From the NCBI RefSeq assembly GCF_900249755.1, contig NZ_LT976853.1, positions 2,673,216 through 2,737,215 on the forward strand: a stretch of DNA of 64,000 nucleotides, given 5' to 3'. Source of the DNA: Cupriavidus taiwanensis. GTDB lineage: Bacteria; Pseudomonadota; Gammaproteobacteria; Burkholderiales; Burkholderiaceae. Within the stretch, counting starts at the first letter, position 1. Each line of letters starts with the position of its first letter. Under the pieces are notes generated by a model. It searched no databases. It was not told the DNA's origin and worked only from the letters and a program-made list of their open reading frames with translations. A program made the position numbers and the translations under genes. Shown here one piece after another: positions 9,872 through 20,952 of the stretch.

Positions 9872-11341
9872 ATGAACCCTGCCACCGCGTTGCTGCGGGC
9901 CTTCCGGCTGCTGTCCAGCCTGGCGCTGGCGTGCTGCGCGCTTGCCTTCGGCGGCATCGGCACCGCGGCGCCGCCGCCGGCAACGACCACAGCCACAGCC
10001 ACAGCCACCGCGCCGGTGTACGTGATCCCGCTGAAAGGCGCGGTCAGCCCGGCCAGCGCCAGCTTTGTCCTGCGCGGCATGGCGCGGGCGCGCGAGGCCG
10101 GCGCGCAGCTGGTGGTGCTGCAAATGGACACCCCGGGCGGGCTGGATGCGTCGATGCGCGACATCATCCAGGCCATCCTGGCCTCGCCGGTGCCGGTGGC
10201 CACTTATGTCTCTCCCGGCGGCGCGCGCGCGGCCAGCGCCGGCACCTACATCCTCTACGCCAGCCATCTCGCGGCGATGGCGCCGGGCACCAACCTGGGC
10301 GCGGCCACGCCGGTGCAGGTCGGCATCGGCGGGCCGCAGAAGCCAGACGCACTGCCCGGCGCCAGCCCCGCCAGCGCGCCCGCCAGCGCCCCCGCGAGCG
10401 GCGACGCCATGGCGCGCAAGCAGCTGCACGACGCCTCGGCCTATATCCGCGGCCTGGCGCAGCTGCGCGGGCGCAACGCCGAATGGGCCGAGCGCGCGGT
10501 GCGCGAATCGGTCAGCCTGTCGGCCGACGAAGCGCTGGCGCAGCGCGTGATCGACGTGGTCGCGGCCGACCTGCCCGCGCTGCTGGCGCAGCTCGACGGG
10601 CGCAAGCTCACCACCGCCGGCGGCAAGGCCAGCACGCTGCACACGCGCAACGCCCCTTCGGTGACGCTGGAGCCGGACTGGCGCAACCGCTTCCTGGCCG
10701 TCATTACCGAGCCCAGCGTGGCGCTGCTGCTGATGATGATCGGCATCTACGCGCTGATCTTCGAGTTCTCCACGCCGGGCATGGTGGTGCCCGGCATCGT
10801 CGGCGCGATCTGCCTGCTGCTGGCGCTGTTCGCGCTGCACATGCTGCCGGTCAACTACGCCGGGCTGGCGCTGGTGGCGCTGGGCATCGGCTGCATGGTG
10901 GCGGAGCTGTTCCTGCCCACCTTCGGCGCGCTGGGCGTGGGCGGCATCATCGCCTTTGCCTTCGGCGCGGTGATGCTGATCGACACCGACGTGCCCGGCT
11001 TCGGCGTGCCGCTGCCGATGGTGTTGGCGATGTCGGCGCTGTCGGCGGTATTCGTGTTCGGCATGTCGGCGATGCTGATGCGCTCGCGCAAGCGCCCGGT
11101 GGTCAGCGGTGCCGACACGCTGGTCGGCAGCCGCGGCGAGCTGATCGACGACCTGCGCGACGAAGGCTGGGCCACCGTGCGCGGCGAGACCTGGCGCGTG
11201 CGCAGCACCACCCCGCTGGCTCGCGGCACGCCCGTGCTGGTCACGGCGCGCCATGGCCTGGTGCTGGAAGTGATCGCCGCCGGCAGCGCTGCGCCGGCCC
11301 CCCTGCCCTCATCCCAACCGACGCCAGACAAGGGAGCCTGA
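9872..11341 (+). CDS. nfeD: NfeD-family membrane-bound serine protease (long form)
   Basis: The long-form NfeD protein (489 aa) has a signal-like helix (about 10-32) and a Thr/Ala linker. A ClpP-like protease domain follows (about 48-225), with the nucleophile Ser122 in [11 protein letters not shown] and a candidate general base Lys183 in ARKQL. About four membrane helices (240-390) and a C-terminal OB-fold NfeD domain (410-470) complete it. Homologues such as Pyrococcus PH1510 cleave the C-terminus of a partner stomatin. That partner is encoded two bases downstream. An Ala/Ser/Pro-rich insertion (about 155-178) separates the catalytic residues more widely than in PH1510. Start chosen at 9872, where the hydrophobic N-terminus begins. 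Confidence 0.88.
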   Translation: MNPATALLRAFRLLSSLALACCALAFGGIGTAAPPPATTTATATATAPVYVIPLKGAVSPASASFVLRGMARAREAGAQLVVLQMDTPGGLDASMRDIIQAILASPVPVATYVSPGGARAASAGTYILYASHLAAMAPGTNLGAATPVQVGIGGPQKPDALPGASPASAPASAPASGDAMARKQLHDASAYIRGLAQLRGRNAEWAERAVRESVSLSADEALAQRVIDVVAADLPALLAQLDGRKLTTAGGKASTLHTRNAPSVTLEPDWRNRFLAVITEPSVALLLMMIGIYALIFEFSTPGMVVPGIVGAICLLLALFALHMLPVNYAGLALVALGIGCMVAELFLPTFGALGVGGIIAFAFGAVMLIDTDVPGFGVPLPMVLAMSALSAVFVFGMSAMLMRSRKRPVVSGADTLVGSRGELIDDLRDEGWATVRGETWRVRSTTPLARGTPVLVTARHGLVLEVIAAGSAAPAPLPSSQPTPDKGA

Positions 11342-11343
11342 CC

Positions 11344-12108
11344 ATGGCCTACGGATTCAGTTTCGGCGGTGTGATCTTCCTGCTGGCACTGCTGGTGATC
11401 ACCTCGTTCCGCGTGCTGCGCGAATACGAACGCGGCGTGGTATTCATGCTCGGGCGCTTCTGGAAGGTCAAGGGGCCCGGGCTGGTGCTGCTGATCCCCG
11501 CGGTGCAGCAGATGGTCCGCGTCGACCTGCGCACGGTGGTGATGGACGTGCCGCCGCAGGACGTGATCTCGCGTGACAACGTCTCGGTCAAGGTCAATGC
11601 GGTGGTGTACTTCCGCGTGGTCGATCCCGAGCGCGCCATCATCCAGGTGGCGAATTTCCTCGAGGCCACCAGCCAGCTGGCGCAGACCACGCTGCGCTCG
11701 GTGCTGGGCAAGCACGAGCTGGACGAGATGCTGGCCGAGCGCGAGAAGCTGAACCTGGACATCCAGCAGGCGCTGGATGCGCAGACCGACGGCTGGGGCA
11801 TCAAGGTCTCCAACGTCGAGATCAAGCACGTCGACCTGAACGAGACCATGATCCGCGCGATTGCGCGGCAGGCCGAGGCCGAACGCGAGCGGCGCGCCAA
11901 GGTGATCCATGCCGAGGGCGAACTGCAGGCGTCGGAAAAACTGCTGGAAGCGGCGCAGATGCTGGCGCGGCAACCGCAGGCAATGCAGCTGCGCTATATG
12001 CAGACGCTGACGCAGATCGCGGGGGACAAGAGTTCGACCATTGTGTTTCCGCTGCCGATGGAGTTGTTGACGGTGCTGGGCAGCGGCAAAGGCACGCCGG
12101 AAAAGTAA
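11344..12108 (+). CDS. Slipin/stomatin-family SPFH protein
   Basis: The protein (254 aa) has one N-terminal membrane helix (about 8-22), the stomatin signature [17 protein letters not shown], and an SPFH/band-7 domain. A helical C-terminus (about 180-225, rich in Ala/Glu/Arg) is likely to oligomerise. Slipins form membrane-bound scaffolds and are the substrates or partners of NfeD proteases. The gene begins only 2 bases after the nfeD stop, so the two are translationally linked. A hairpin terminator follows. Confidence 0.92.
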   Translation: MAYGFSFGGVIFLLALLVITSFRVLREYERGVVFMLGRFWKVKGPGLVLLIPAVQQMVRVDLRTVVMDVPPQDVISRDNVSVKVNAVVYFRVVDPERAIIQVANFLEATSQLAQTTLRSVLGKHELDEMLAEREKLNLDIQQALDAQTDGWGIKVSNVEIKHVDLNETMIRAIARQAEAERERRAKVIHAEGELQASEKLLEAAQMLARQPQAMQLRYMQTLTQIAGDKSSTIVFPLPMELLTVLGSGKGTPEK

Positions 12109-12109
12109 A

Positions 12110-12139
12110 AAAAGCAGGAAACGCGAGCTTCCTGCTTTT
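12110..12139 (+). terminator. Rho-independent terminator after the nfeD-slipin operon
   Basis: An 11-bp perfect stem (AAAAGCAGGAA / TTCCTGCTTTT) with an 8-base loop begins two bases after the slipin stop codon and ends in T residues. Confidence 0.8.
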
Positions 12140-12161
12140 GTGACGACGTACATCGACCAGC

Positions 12162-12298
12162 TGTGTGCTCCCTCTCCCGCAAGCGGGAGAGGGTTGGGGT
12201 GAGGGCCGGGCGCATCAACGGAGTCAGCCGTTTGCGGTATGCAAAGGCCTGCCCTCACCCCCTGCCCCTCTCCCGCAAGCGGGAGAGGGGAGCAAACC
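12162..12298. repeat. Palindromic dispersed element, copy A
   Basis: Two hairpins with the core CCCTCTCCCGCAAGCGGGAG flank a short central segment. The outer arms are inverted copies of each other (GAGAGGGTTGGGGTGAGGG on the left, CCCTCACCCCCTGCCCCTCTC on the right, apart from a few bases). The centre (CATCAACGGAGTCAGCCG) resembles the centre of copy B. It lies between the convergent slipin and alaS genes. No open frame or transposase is present inside. Confidence 0.8.
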
Positions 12299-12307
12299 GT
12301 CAGCCGA

Positions 12308-14932
12308 TCAAACCTTGCCCGCCACCCATTCGCTGACGCCCGCCAGCGCCTGCGGCAGCTTGGCCGGCTCGGTGCCGCCAGCCTGCGCCATATCGGGACG
12401 GCCGCCGCCCTTGCCCCCCACCTGCTGGGCGACAAAGTTGACCAGCTCGCCGGCCTTGACCTTGCCGGTGGCATCGGCGGTGACACCAGCGATCAGGCTG
12501 ACCTTGCCGTCGGCGACCGCGCCCAGCACGATGGCGGCGCTCTGCAGCTTGTCCTTGAGCTTGTCCATGGTCTCGCGCAGGGTCTTGACGTCGGCGCCGT
12601 CCAGCTGCGCGGCCAGCACCTTCAGGCCCTTGACGTCGACCGCCTGCGCGGCCAGCTCGTCGCCCTGCGAGGCGGCCAGCTTGCTCTTCAGGCGCTCCAG
12701 TTCCTTCTCCAGCGCGCGCACCTGCTCCTGCACCTGGCCGATGCGCGGCACCAGTTCAGAAGGCTGCGCCTTCAGCACGGCGGCGGCTTCGTTCAGCTTC
12801 GCATCCAGTGCCTGCAGGTAGTGCAGCGCGTTGTCGCCGGTGATGGCTTCGACGCGGCGGATGCCGGCGGCGACGCCGCCTTCCATCACGATCTTGAACA
12901 GGCCGATATCGCCGGTGCGGTGCACGTGGGTGCCGCCGCACAGTTCCTTCGAGGTGCCGATCGACAGCACGCGCACGTCGTCGGCGTACTTCTCGCCGAA
13001 CAGCGCCATCGCGCCGCTCTTGACCGCGTCGTCGAACGGCATGACCTCGGCGTGCGTGTCCTCGTTGCGCAGGATCTCGGCGTTGACGATCTCTTCGACG
13101 CGGCGGATCTGCTCGTCGGTCAGCGCGGCGTTGTGCGAGAAGTCGAAGCGGGTCTTGTCGGCATCGACCAGCGAGCCCTTCTGCTGCACGTGGCTGCCCA
13201 GCACTTCGCGCAGCGCCTTGTGCATCAGGTGGGTGGCCGAGTGGTTGCGCACGGTGCGCGCACGGCGCAGCGCGTCGACCTGCGCCGAGACGGCGTCGCC
13301 CAGCTTCAGCGCGCCGCCCTGCAGCGTGCCCTGGTGGCCGAACACGTCGGCCTGGATCTTGGTGGTGTCGGCGACGGCGAAGCTGGCGTTGCCAGCCGTC
13401 AGCACGCCCTGGTCGCCGGCCTGGCCGCCGGACTCGGCGTAGAACGGGGTGTGGTCGAGCACCACCACGCCGGTCTGGCCGGGCTGCATGGTGTCGACGG
13501 CGGCGCCATCGACGTACAGCGCGGTGACCTTCGCCTGCGGCAGTTCCAGCTTCTCGTAGCCGTGGAACACGGTCTTGTCGCCGGTGTACTCGAGGCCGGC
13601 GGCCATCTTGAACTTGCCGGCGGCGCGGGCCTGCTCGCGCTGGCGGTTCATGGCGGCGTCGAACGCGGCTTCATCGACGCCGATTTCCTGCTCGCGGCAC
13701 ACGTCCTGGGTCAGGTCCAGCGGGAAGCCGAAGGTGTCGTGCAGCTTGAACGCGAGTTCACCGTCGAGCGTCTTGCCGCCCTTGAGCTTCAGGTCGGCCA
13801 GCGCGGCGTCCAGGATCGACATGCCGTTCTCGATGGTCTCGAAGAAGCGCTCTTCCTCGGCCTTCAGCACTTCGGTCACGCGCGACTGGGCTTCAGCCAG
13901 TTCGGGATAGGCCTGGCCCATCTGCCCGACCAGATCGGCCACCATCTTGTGGAAGAACGGGGTCTTCTGGCCCAGCTTGTAGCCATGGCGGATGGCGCGG
14001 CGGATGATCCGGCGCAGCACGTAGCCGCGTCCTTCGTTGCCGGGGATCACGCCATCGACGATCAGGAACGCGCACGCGCGGATATGGTCGGCGATGACCT
14101 TCAGCGAGTTCTGGTTCAGGTTGTCGGTATGCGTTTCACGCGCGGCGGCCTGGATCAGTGCCTGGAACAGGTCGATCTCATAATTGCTGTGCACGTGCTG
14201 CAGCACCGCGGCAATGCGCTCCAGGCCCATGCCGGTATCGACGCACGGCTTGGGCAGCGGCGTCATGTTGCCCTGCTCGTCGCGGTTGAACTGCATGAAC
14301 ACCAGGTTCCACACCTCGATGTAGCGGTCGCCGTCTTCCTCGGGCGATCCCGGCGGGCCGCCCCACACGTCCGGGCCGTGGTCGTAGAAGATTTCCGAGC
14401 ACGGGCCGCACGGGCCGGTGTCGGCCATCTGCCAGAAATTGTCCGACGCATAGCGCGCGCCCTTGTTGTCGCCGATGCGCACGATGCGCTCGGCCGGCAC
14501 GCCCACTTCCTTCGCCCAGATGTCGTAGGCCTCGTCGTCCTCGGCGTAGACCGTGACCCACAGCTTCTCGGCCGGCAGCTGGTAGGTCTTGGTCAGCAGT
14601 TCCCATGCGTACTGGATGGCTTCGCGCTTGAAGTAGTCGCCAAACGAGAAGTTGCCCAGCATCTCGAAGAAGGTATGGTGGCGCGCGGTGTAGCCGACGT
14701 TCTCGAGGTCATTGTGCTTGCCGCCGGCGCGCACCGAGCGCTGCGACGAGGTCGCGCGGGTGTACGGGCGCTTGTCGGTGCCCAGGAACACGTCCTTGAA
14801 CTGCACCATGCCGGAGTTGGTGAACAGCAGCGTCGGGTCGTTCGCCGGCACCAGGCTGGACGAGCGGACCACGGTATGGCCCTTCGATTCGAAGAACTGC
14901 AGGAACTTGCTGCGAATGTCTGAGACTTTCAT
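12308..14932 (-). CDS. alaS: Alanyl-tRNA synthetase
   Basis: This class II synthetase (874 aa) charges tRNA-Ala. The N-terminal catalytic core starts [14 protein letters not shown] and contains the class II motifs. The editing domain carries the zinc ligands HSATH (H564, H568) and CGGTH (C665, H669). A coiled-coil segment (about 710-760) precedes the C-Ala domain, with [15 protein letters not shown] near the end. Length equals that of other bacterial AlaRS. It is transcribed away from the CaiB-like gene; a reverse-strand TATAAT lies about 70 bases upstream of the start. Confidence 0.98.
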   Translation of the reverse strand: MKVSDIRSKFLQFFESKGHTVVRSSSLVPANDPTLLFTNSGMVQFKDVFLGTDKRPYTRATSSQRSVRAGGKHNDLENVGYTARHHTFFEMLGNFSFGDYFKREAIQYAWELLTKTYQLPAEKLWVTVYAEDDEAYDIWAKEVGVPAERIVRIGDNKGARYASDNFWQMADTGPCGPCSEIFYDHGPDVWGGPPGSPEEDGDRYIEVWNLVFMQFNRDEQGNMTPLPKPCVDTGMGLERIAAVLQHVHSNYEIDLFQALIQAAARETHTDNLNQNSLKVIADHIRACAFLIVDGVIPGNEGRGYVLRRIIRRAIRHGYKLGQKTPFFHKMVADLVGQMGQAYPELAEAQSRVTEVLKAEEERFFETIENGMSILDAALADLKLKGGKTLDGELAFKLHDTFGFPLDLTQDVCREQEIGVDEAAFDAAMNRQREQARAAGKFKMAAGLEYTGDKTVFHGYEKLELPQAKVTALYVDGAAVDTMQPGQTGVVVLDHTPFYAESGGQAGDQGVLTAGNASFAVADTTKIQADVFGHQGTLQGGALKLGDAVSAQVDALRRARTVRNHSATHLMHKALREVLGSHVQQKGSLVDADKTRFDFSHNAALTDEQIRRVEEIVNAEILRNEDTHAEVMPFDDAVKSGAMALFGEKYADDVRVLSIGTSKELCGGTHVHRTGDIGLFKIVMEGGVAAGIRRVEAITGDNALHYLQALDAKLNEAAAVLKAQPSELVPRIGQVQEQVRALEKELERLKSKLAASQGDELAAQAVDVKGLKVLAAQLDGADVKTLRETMDKLKDKLQSAAIVLGAVADGKVSLIAGVTADATGKVKAGELVNFVAQQVGGKGGGRPDMAQAGGTEPAKLPQALAGVSEWVAGKV

Positions 14933-14999
14933 GGGATGGCGGACGCTTGCCCTGGCGTGGCCGGGCGCGACGAATCAGTATGGGATTTGCAAACCGTTG

Positions 15000-15028
15000 A
15001 TTATACGGGCAAGGCAGGCCGTCGGGCA
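15000..15028 (-). promoter_or_regulatory. Probable alaS promoter
   Basis: On the reverse strand, TATAAT at 15005-15000 is preceded, 17 bases upstream, by TGCCCG at 15028-15023, a weak -35. The -10 is 68 bases from the alaS ATG. Confidence 0.45.
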
Positions 15029-15092
15029 GGTCAGGCACGGTGCCCGGGAAGCGGCCGGCTATCGCCCCAAATCCCATTACGACGAGATACTC

Positions 15093-15105
15093 ATAAGTCA
15101 CTTAT
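15093..15105. promoter_or_regulatory. AT-rich palindrome upstream of the CoA-transferase gene
   Basis: ATAAG-TCA-CTTAT is a perfect 5-bp dyad with a 3-base centre, in the 296-bp gap between alaS and the CoA-transferase gene. Its AT-richness stands out from the surroundings. It could be an operator; no regulator gene is adjacent. Confidence 0.3.
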
Positions 15106-15228
15106 AACGGCGCCGGCGGTTTGCCGGTGGTACAGTGCAGCCAACCCGCGCCGCCCCGTTTCCGGGGCGCGCCGACCGCCCGCATTCCGGATCCAAGTCC
15201 CCGCCTTACCTCTGCCTCGAATACCGCC

Positions 15229-16449
15229 ATGGGAGCCTTAAGCCATCTCCGCGTCCTCGACCTGACCCGCGTCCTCGCCGGGCCGTGGTGCGCCCAGAAC
15301 CTTGCCGATTTCGGCGCCGACGTGATCAAGATCGAACGCCCCGGCGCCGGCGACGACACCCGCACCTGGGGCCCGCCCTGGCTCAAGGACGAAGACGGCC
15401 GCGACACCGCCGAGGCCGCCTACTACCTGGCCGCCAACCGCAACAAGCGCTCGGTGACCTGCGACATCAGCACGCCGGAAGGCCAGCAGATCGTGCGCGA
15501 CCTGGCCGCGCAGAGCGACGTGGTGCTGGAGAACTACAAGGTCGGCCAGCTGAAAAAATATGGCCTCGACTACGACTCGCTGAAGCAGGTCAAGCCCGAC
15601 CTGGTCTACTGCTCGGTCACCGGCTTTGGCCAGACCGGCCCCTACGCGGCGCGCCCCGGCTACGACTTCATCATCCAGGGCATGGGCGGCTTCATGAGCC
15701 TGACCGGCGAGCGCGACGACCTGCCCGGCGGCGGCCCGCAAAAGGCTGGCGTGGCGATCTCCGACCTGATGACCGGCCAGTACGCCACCATCGCCGTGCT
15801 GGCGGCACTCGCCCACCGCGACCGCACCGGCGAGGGCCAGTACATCGACATGGCGCTGCTTGACGTGCAGGTGGCGATGCTGGCCAACATGAACACCAAC
15901 TACCTGGCCAGCGGCGAGGCGCCGCGCCGCTGGGGCAACGCGCACCCCAACATCGTGCCCTACCAGACCTTCCAGGCCGCCGATGGCTGGATCATCGTCG
16001 CGGTGGGCAACGACGGGCAGTTCCGCAAGTTCGTCACCGACGGCGGCAAGCCCGAGCTGGCCGACGACCCGCGCTTTGCGAAGAACCCGCAGCGCGTGGC
16101 CAACCGCGACGTGCTGGTGCCGATCCTGGCCGAGATGGTGCGCCCGCGCACCCGCGCGCAATGGATCCGCGACCTCGAAGCCGCGGGCGTGCCATGCGGC
16201 CCGATCAACACGCTCGACGACGTGTTCGACGACGACCAGGTCAAGGCGCGCGGCCTGCGCGTGGACCTGCCGCACCCGAGCGCGGGCGAGGTCAGGCTGG
16301 TCGGCAGCCCGATCAAGATGAGCGCGACGCCGCCGCAGGCGCTGCGCCACCCGCCGCTGCTGGGCGAGCACACCGACGCGGTGCTGGCCGAGACCCTCGG
16401 CTACAACGCCGCGCAGATCGCCGCACTTCGTGCAAAAGGGGTGCTGTAA
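15229..16449 (+). CDS. CaiB/BaiF-family (class III) CoA-transferase
   Basis: The protein (406 aa) has the family start LRVLDLTRVLAGPWCAQNLADFGADVIKIE. The catalytic aspartate that forms the acyl anhydride fits D146 in ARPGYDFIIQG. Later motifs TGEGQYIDMALLD and PCGPINTLDDVFDD are also typical. Class III enzymes move CoA between acyl-CoA and a free acid; the substrates cannot be read. The ATG at 15229 gives the usual N-terminus. It is upstream of, and co-oriented with, a DUF2214 membrane protein and a Bug receptor, which may imply CoA activation of an imported acid. Confidence 0.9.
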   Translation: MGALSHLRVLDLTRVLAGPWCAQNLADFGADVIKIERPGAGDDTRTWGPPWLKDEDGRDTAEAAYYLAANRNKRSVTCDISTPEGQQIVRDLAAQSDVVLENYKVGQLKKYGLDYDSLKQVKPDLVYCSVTGFGQTGPYAARPGYDFIIQGMGGFMSLTGERDDLPGGGPQKAGVAISDLMTGQYATIAVLAALAHRDRTGEGQYIDMALLDVQVAMLANMNTNYLASGEAPRRWGNAHPNIVPYQTFQAADGWIIVAVGNDGQFRKFVTDGGKPELADDPRFAKNPQRVANRDVLVPILAEMVRPRTRAQWIRDLEAAGVPCGPINTLDDVFDDDQVKARGLRVDLPHPSAGEVRLVGSPIKMSATPPQALRHPPLLGEHTDAVLAETLGYNAAQIAALRAKGVL

Positions 16450-16574
16450 GATTCTCCTCCTGCCTGCGGCCGGCCAGCCCTGCCGCAGGCGCTTTCCGGA
16501 AGTTTCAGTTCCCGCTGAAGTACTTTCCCCGGGCCCGCGCCTGCCGCGAGCCCGCGCAAAGCAAAGGAGAACCC

Positions 16575-17030
16575 ATGCTGACCGACGCCATCCTGGCCTT
16601 CCTGCATTTCCTTGCGATCTTCGTGCTGATCACGCTGATGGCCGCCGAGGCCGTGGCGCTGCGCCCGGACCTGACCCCGGCCACCGTGCGGCGCCTGTCG
16701 CTGTACGACCTGTTCTATTTCCTGTCGGCGATGCTGGCGCTGGCCACCGGCCTGCTGCGCCTGTTCTACGGCGCCAAGGGCGCGGATTTCTACCTGCACA
16801 ACCCGTGGTTCCACGCCAAGATGGGCGTGTTCGTGCTGATCGCGCTGTGCTCGCTGCCGCCGACCTTCGCCATATCGCGCTGGCGCAAGCAGGCGCGCAG
16901 GCTGCCCGATTACGTGCCGCCGCCGTCCGAGATCAAAGCGGCGCGGCGCTGGGTCATGATCGAATCGCACCTGGTGATCCTGCTGCCGCTGTGCGCCGTG
17001 ATGATGGCGCGCGGCATCGGGGCCCGCTGA
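16575..17030 (+). CDS. DUF2214-family membrane protein
   Basis: This 151-aa inner-membrane protein has four predicted helices (about 5-25, 45-65, 80-100 and 128-147). It matches the DUF2214 layout, including the YDLFYFLSAMLALATGLLRL segment and a conserved WFHAKMGVFV. Function unknown. The start follows a good AAAGGAGA ribosome-binding site at 16563. It is 125 bases after the CoA-transferase gene and 40 before the Bug receptor gene. Confidence 0.85.
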   Translation: MLTDAILAFLHFLAIFVLITLMAAEAVALRPDLTPATVRRLSLYDLFYFLSAMLALATGLLRLFYGAKGADFYLHNPWFHAKMGVFVLIALCSLPPTFAISRWRKQARRLPDYVPPPSEIKAARRWVMIESHLVILLPLCAVMMARGIGAR

Positions 17031-17070
17031 GAACCGCGCCAACCATCCCCAATCCCCTGCCATCCTCAAC

Positions 17071-18066
17071 ATGCTGAAGAAACTGCTTGCCGCCGCGCTG
17101 ACCGCGGCGCTGATGCCCGCCGCCGCGGTCGCGGCGACCAATGCCTACCCGACCAAGCCGGTGCGCTTCGTGGTGCCCTACCCGGCCGGCGGCCCGCTCG
17201 ACACCGTGGCGCGTGCCATCGGCGACAAGCTGCGCGACAGCCTGGGCCAGCCGGTGGTGGTGGAAAACAAGCCCGGCGCCGGCGGCAACCTGGGCGCGGA
17301 CTACGTCGCCAAGCAGCCCGCCGACGGCTACACCATCGTCATGGGCGCGGTGGCCACGCACGCGATCAACCCGACGCTGTTCAGCAAGATGCCGTACGAC
17401 CCGGTGAAAGACTTCGCGCCGATCACGCTGGTGGCCGACGTGCCCAACGTGCTGGTGATGCACCCGGGCAAGGCCGCCGAGCTGCATATCAACAGCGTGC
17501 GCGACCTGGTCGCCTACGCGCGCAAGAACCCCGGCAAGCTGGACTACGCCTCGGGCGGCAACGGCAGCGCCGGCCACCTGTCGGGCGAGCTGTTCAAGAG
17601 CATGGCGAAGATCAGCATGGTCCATATCCCGTACAACGGCGCGTCGCCGGCGCAGCTGTCGGTGCTGTCGGGCCAGACCGACCTGATCTTCGACAACCTG
17701 GCCTCGGCGTCGGCCAATATCAAGGCCGGCAAGCTCAAGGCCTTCGCCGTGACCACCGCCGGCCGCGCCGCGTCGTTCCCGGACCTGCCGACCATTGCCG
17801 AGGCCGGCAAGGGGCAGGGGCTGGAAGGCTTCGACATCTCGACCTGGTTCGGCGTGTTCGCGCCGGCCAACACGCCGCGCGAGATCGTCGACAAGCTGAA
17901 CCACGAGATCGTGGCGATCCTGAAGACCGACGACATGAAGGCCCGCCTGGCCCGCATCGGCGCACAGCCGGCGCCGACCACGCCGGAGCAGTTCGCGGCG
18001 CTGGTGCAGAAGGAGCTGAAGAAGTATGCGCAGATCGTGAAGGTGTCGGGGGCGAAGGTCGACTGA
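17071..18066 (+). CDS. Bug-family tripartite tricarboxylate transporter receptor (first)
   Basis: This periplasmic solute-binding protein (331 aa) has a signal peptide (MLKKLLAAALTAALMPAAAVAA, about 22 aa). The mature start YPTKPVRFVVPYPAGGPLDTVAR is the Bug hallmark, followed by VVVENKPGAGGNLGADYVAK. Bug receptors deliver carboxylates to TctA/TctB membrane complexes or act in sensing. No tctAB genes are adjacent; the nearest pair is at 20478-22455. Ligand unknown. A copy of the palindromic element follows the stop. Confidence 0.92.
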   Translation: MLKKLLAAALTAALMPAAAVAATNAYPTKPVRFVVPYPAGGPLDTVARAIGDKLRDSLGQPVVVENKPGAGGNLGADYVAKQPADGYTIVMGAVATHAINPTLFSKMPYDPVKDFAPITLVADVPNVLVMHPGKAAELHINSVRDLVAYARKNPGKLDYASGGNGSAGHLSGELFKSMAKISMVHIPYNGASPAQLSVLSGQTDLIFDNLASASANIKAGKLKAFAVTTAGRAASFPDLPTIAEAGKGQGLEGFDISTWFGVFAPANTPREIVDKLNHEIVAILKTDDMKARLARIGAQPAPTTPEQFAALVQKELKKYAQIVKVSGAKVD

Positions 18067-18087
18067 CGAAAACACTCGCAGGGCCGA

Positions 18088-18293
18088 CGGTTTTGGGTGC
18101 TCCCAAGCCGCGCGAGCTAGCCTTAGCAAGGTGTTCTCCCTCTCCCCTCATGGGGAGAGGGTCGGGGTGAGGGGTGGGCTAGCACCAAACCACATCAAGC
18201 GGAGCCACCGGTTTAAACCCACAGGCCTCAGCCTTTGACACGCCTGCCCTCACCCCCGGCCCCTCTCCCGCAAGCGGGAGAGGGGAGCAAACC
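18088..18293. repeat. Palindromic dispersed element, copy B
   Basis: About 206 bp, aligning along its whole length with copy C. The left hairpin is CCCTCTCCCCTCATGGGGAG, the right is CCCTCTCCCGCAAGCGGGAG, and the GGGGTGAGGG / CCCTCACCCC arms are inverted. Shared flanks include TTGGGTGC-CCCAAGCCG and AGCAAGGTGTTCTCCCTC; the shared centre includes CCCACAGGCCTCAGCCTTTG. It lies between convergent bug and antiporter genes and contains no gene. Confidence 0.85.
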
Positions 18294-18301
18294 AGCGTAA
18301 A

Positions 18302-20083
<1,782 letters not shown>

Positions 20084-20120
20084 AACGCTCCTTGTGTTGC
20101 CTGGGGGATTGGCCTGCGCA

Positions 20121-20170
20121 AGCTTTCAGGACCTTTCGGAACCTTTCGGAACCTTTCAGAAGCTTTCGGA
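20121..20170. repeat. Five tandem 10-bp repeats, consensus ACCTTTCGGA
   Basis: The five units read AGCTTTCAGG, ACCTTTCGGA, ACCTTTCGGA, ACCTTTCAGA and AGCTTTCGGA. The period is one helical turn, so a protein could read all units from one face. The array is 37 bases upstream of the antiporter start. Confidence 0.8.
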
Positions 20171-20332
20171 ACCCTTGCGCCGCGACGGCCGCCGCGGCGC
20201 GCAAGACCGTTCCCGATGATAGCGCAGCGACCCTGGCCTCGACCCGCGAAGCCGCCTGCAGCCTGGCGCAGCGGCACTTTTAAGCGCGCTCTCACTAGGG
20301 GATACCCGAACCATGACCCCATTTGCAGACAT

Positions 20333-20352
20333 CTGAAAGGTAGCTGAAAGGT
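20333..20352. promoter_or_regulatory. Two inverted copies of the ACCTTTCAG core upstream of tctB
   Basis: CTGAAAGGT occurs at 20333-20341 and again at 20344-20352 (period 11). It is the reverse complement of ACCTTTCAG, the core of the array at 20121-20170. The pair lies about 125 bases before the tctB start. Confidence 0.5.
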
Positions 20353-20477
20353 CGCCCCCTTACCTTCCACCCTGCCCGTCGGAAGGCCTCCGCAATTCGC
20401 CGTATTGATGCAACGCAACAACGGCAGAAAAGAGTGCCCGCCGCAGATTTCAAGCAGTCATATCGAGGAGATTCACT

Positions 20478-20939
20478 TTGCGCATACGTAGCCAAAAGGA
20501 CTTTGCCTCCGGCCTGATGTTCATCCTGGTCGGATTCGGCTTTTCCTGGGTCGCGCGCGGTTATTCCATGGGAACCGCCGCAAAAATGGGACCGGGATAT
20601 TTCCCGTTCTGGCTCGGCATCGTGCTCGCCCTGCTGGGCGTGCTGGTGCTGTTCGGCTCGCTGTCGTCCAAGACGGAAGAAGACAGCCTGGCCCGCTGGG
20701 ACATCAAGACGCTGTTGTGGATTCTCGGTTCGGTGGTGCTGTTCGGCCTGCTGCTCAAGCCGCTGGGCATGGTGCTGTCGGTGCTGGTGCTGGTGCTGGT
20801 GTCGTCGATGGCCAGCCACGAGTTCAGCTGGAAGGGTGCCATCCTGAACGCGGTCATCCTGGTGCTGATCAGCCTGGGCGCGTTCGTGTACGGCATCAAC
20901 CTGCAGATGCCGGTGTGGCCGGCTTTCCTGGCAAGCTAA
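20478..20939 (+). CDS. tctB: Tripartite tricarboxylate transporter small membrane subunit TctB
   Basis: The protein (153 aa) has four predicted helices and the TctB pattern, with FASGLMFILVGFGFSWVARG near the N-terminus and GPGYFPFWLGIVLALLG in the second helix. It is the small membrane subunit of a secondary, Bug-dependent carboxylate transporter. The start is a TTG at 20478, supported by GAGGAG 7 bases upstream; no ATG fits. tctA begins 13 bases after the stop, so the two form an operon. Confidence 0.9.
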   Translation: MRIRSQKDFASGLMFILVGFGFSWVARGYSMGTAAKMGPGYFPFWLGIVLALLGVLVLFGSLSSKTEEDSLARWDIKTLLWILGSVVLFGLLLKPLGMVLSVLVLVLVSSMASHEFSWKGAILNAVILVLISLGAFVYGINLQMPVWPAFLAS

Positions 20940-20952
20940 GGAGCCCGCCAAC

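Larger units (their letters stand above)
20084..20477. other. 394-bp intergenic region between the antiporter gene and tctB
   Basis: No credible gene is seen. The region holds the five-copy 10-bp repeat array (20121-20170), a GC-rich stretch, two oppositely oriented copies of the same core (20333-20352), and the tctB ribosome-binding site GAGGAG at 20465-20470. Confidence 0.6.

Noticed and set aside
12162..12298. Hairpin pair considered as a CRISPR fragment or tandem terminators
   Set aside because: Only two hairpins with inverted arms and no spacer-repeat periodicity; similar elements recur in non-terminator form at 18 and 26 kb. Dispersed repeat is the better description.
12239..14923. An 894-codon open frame opposite alaS
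   Set aside because: Same kind of shadow; alaS has all catalytic and editing motifs on the other strand.
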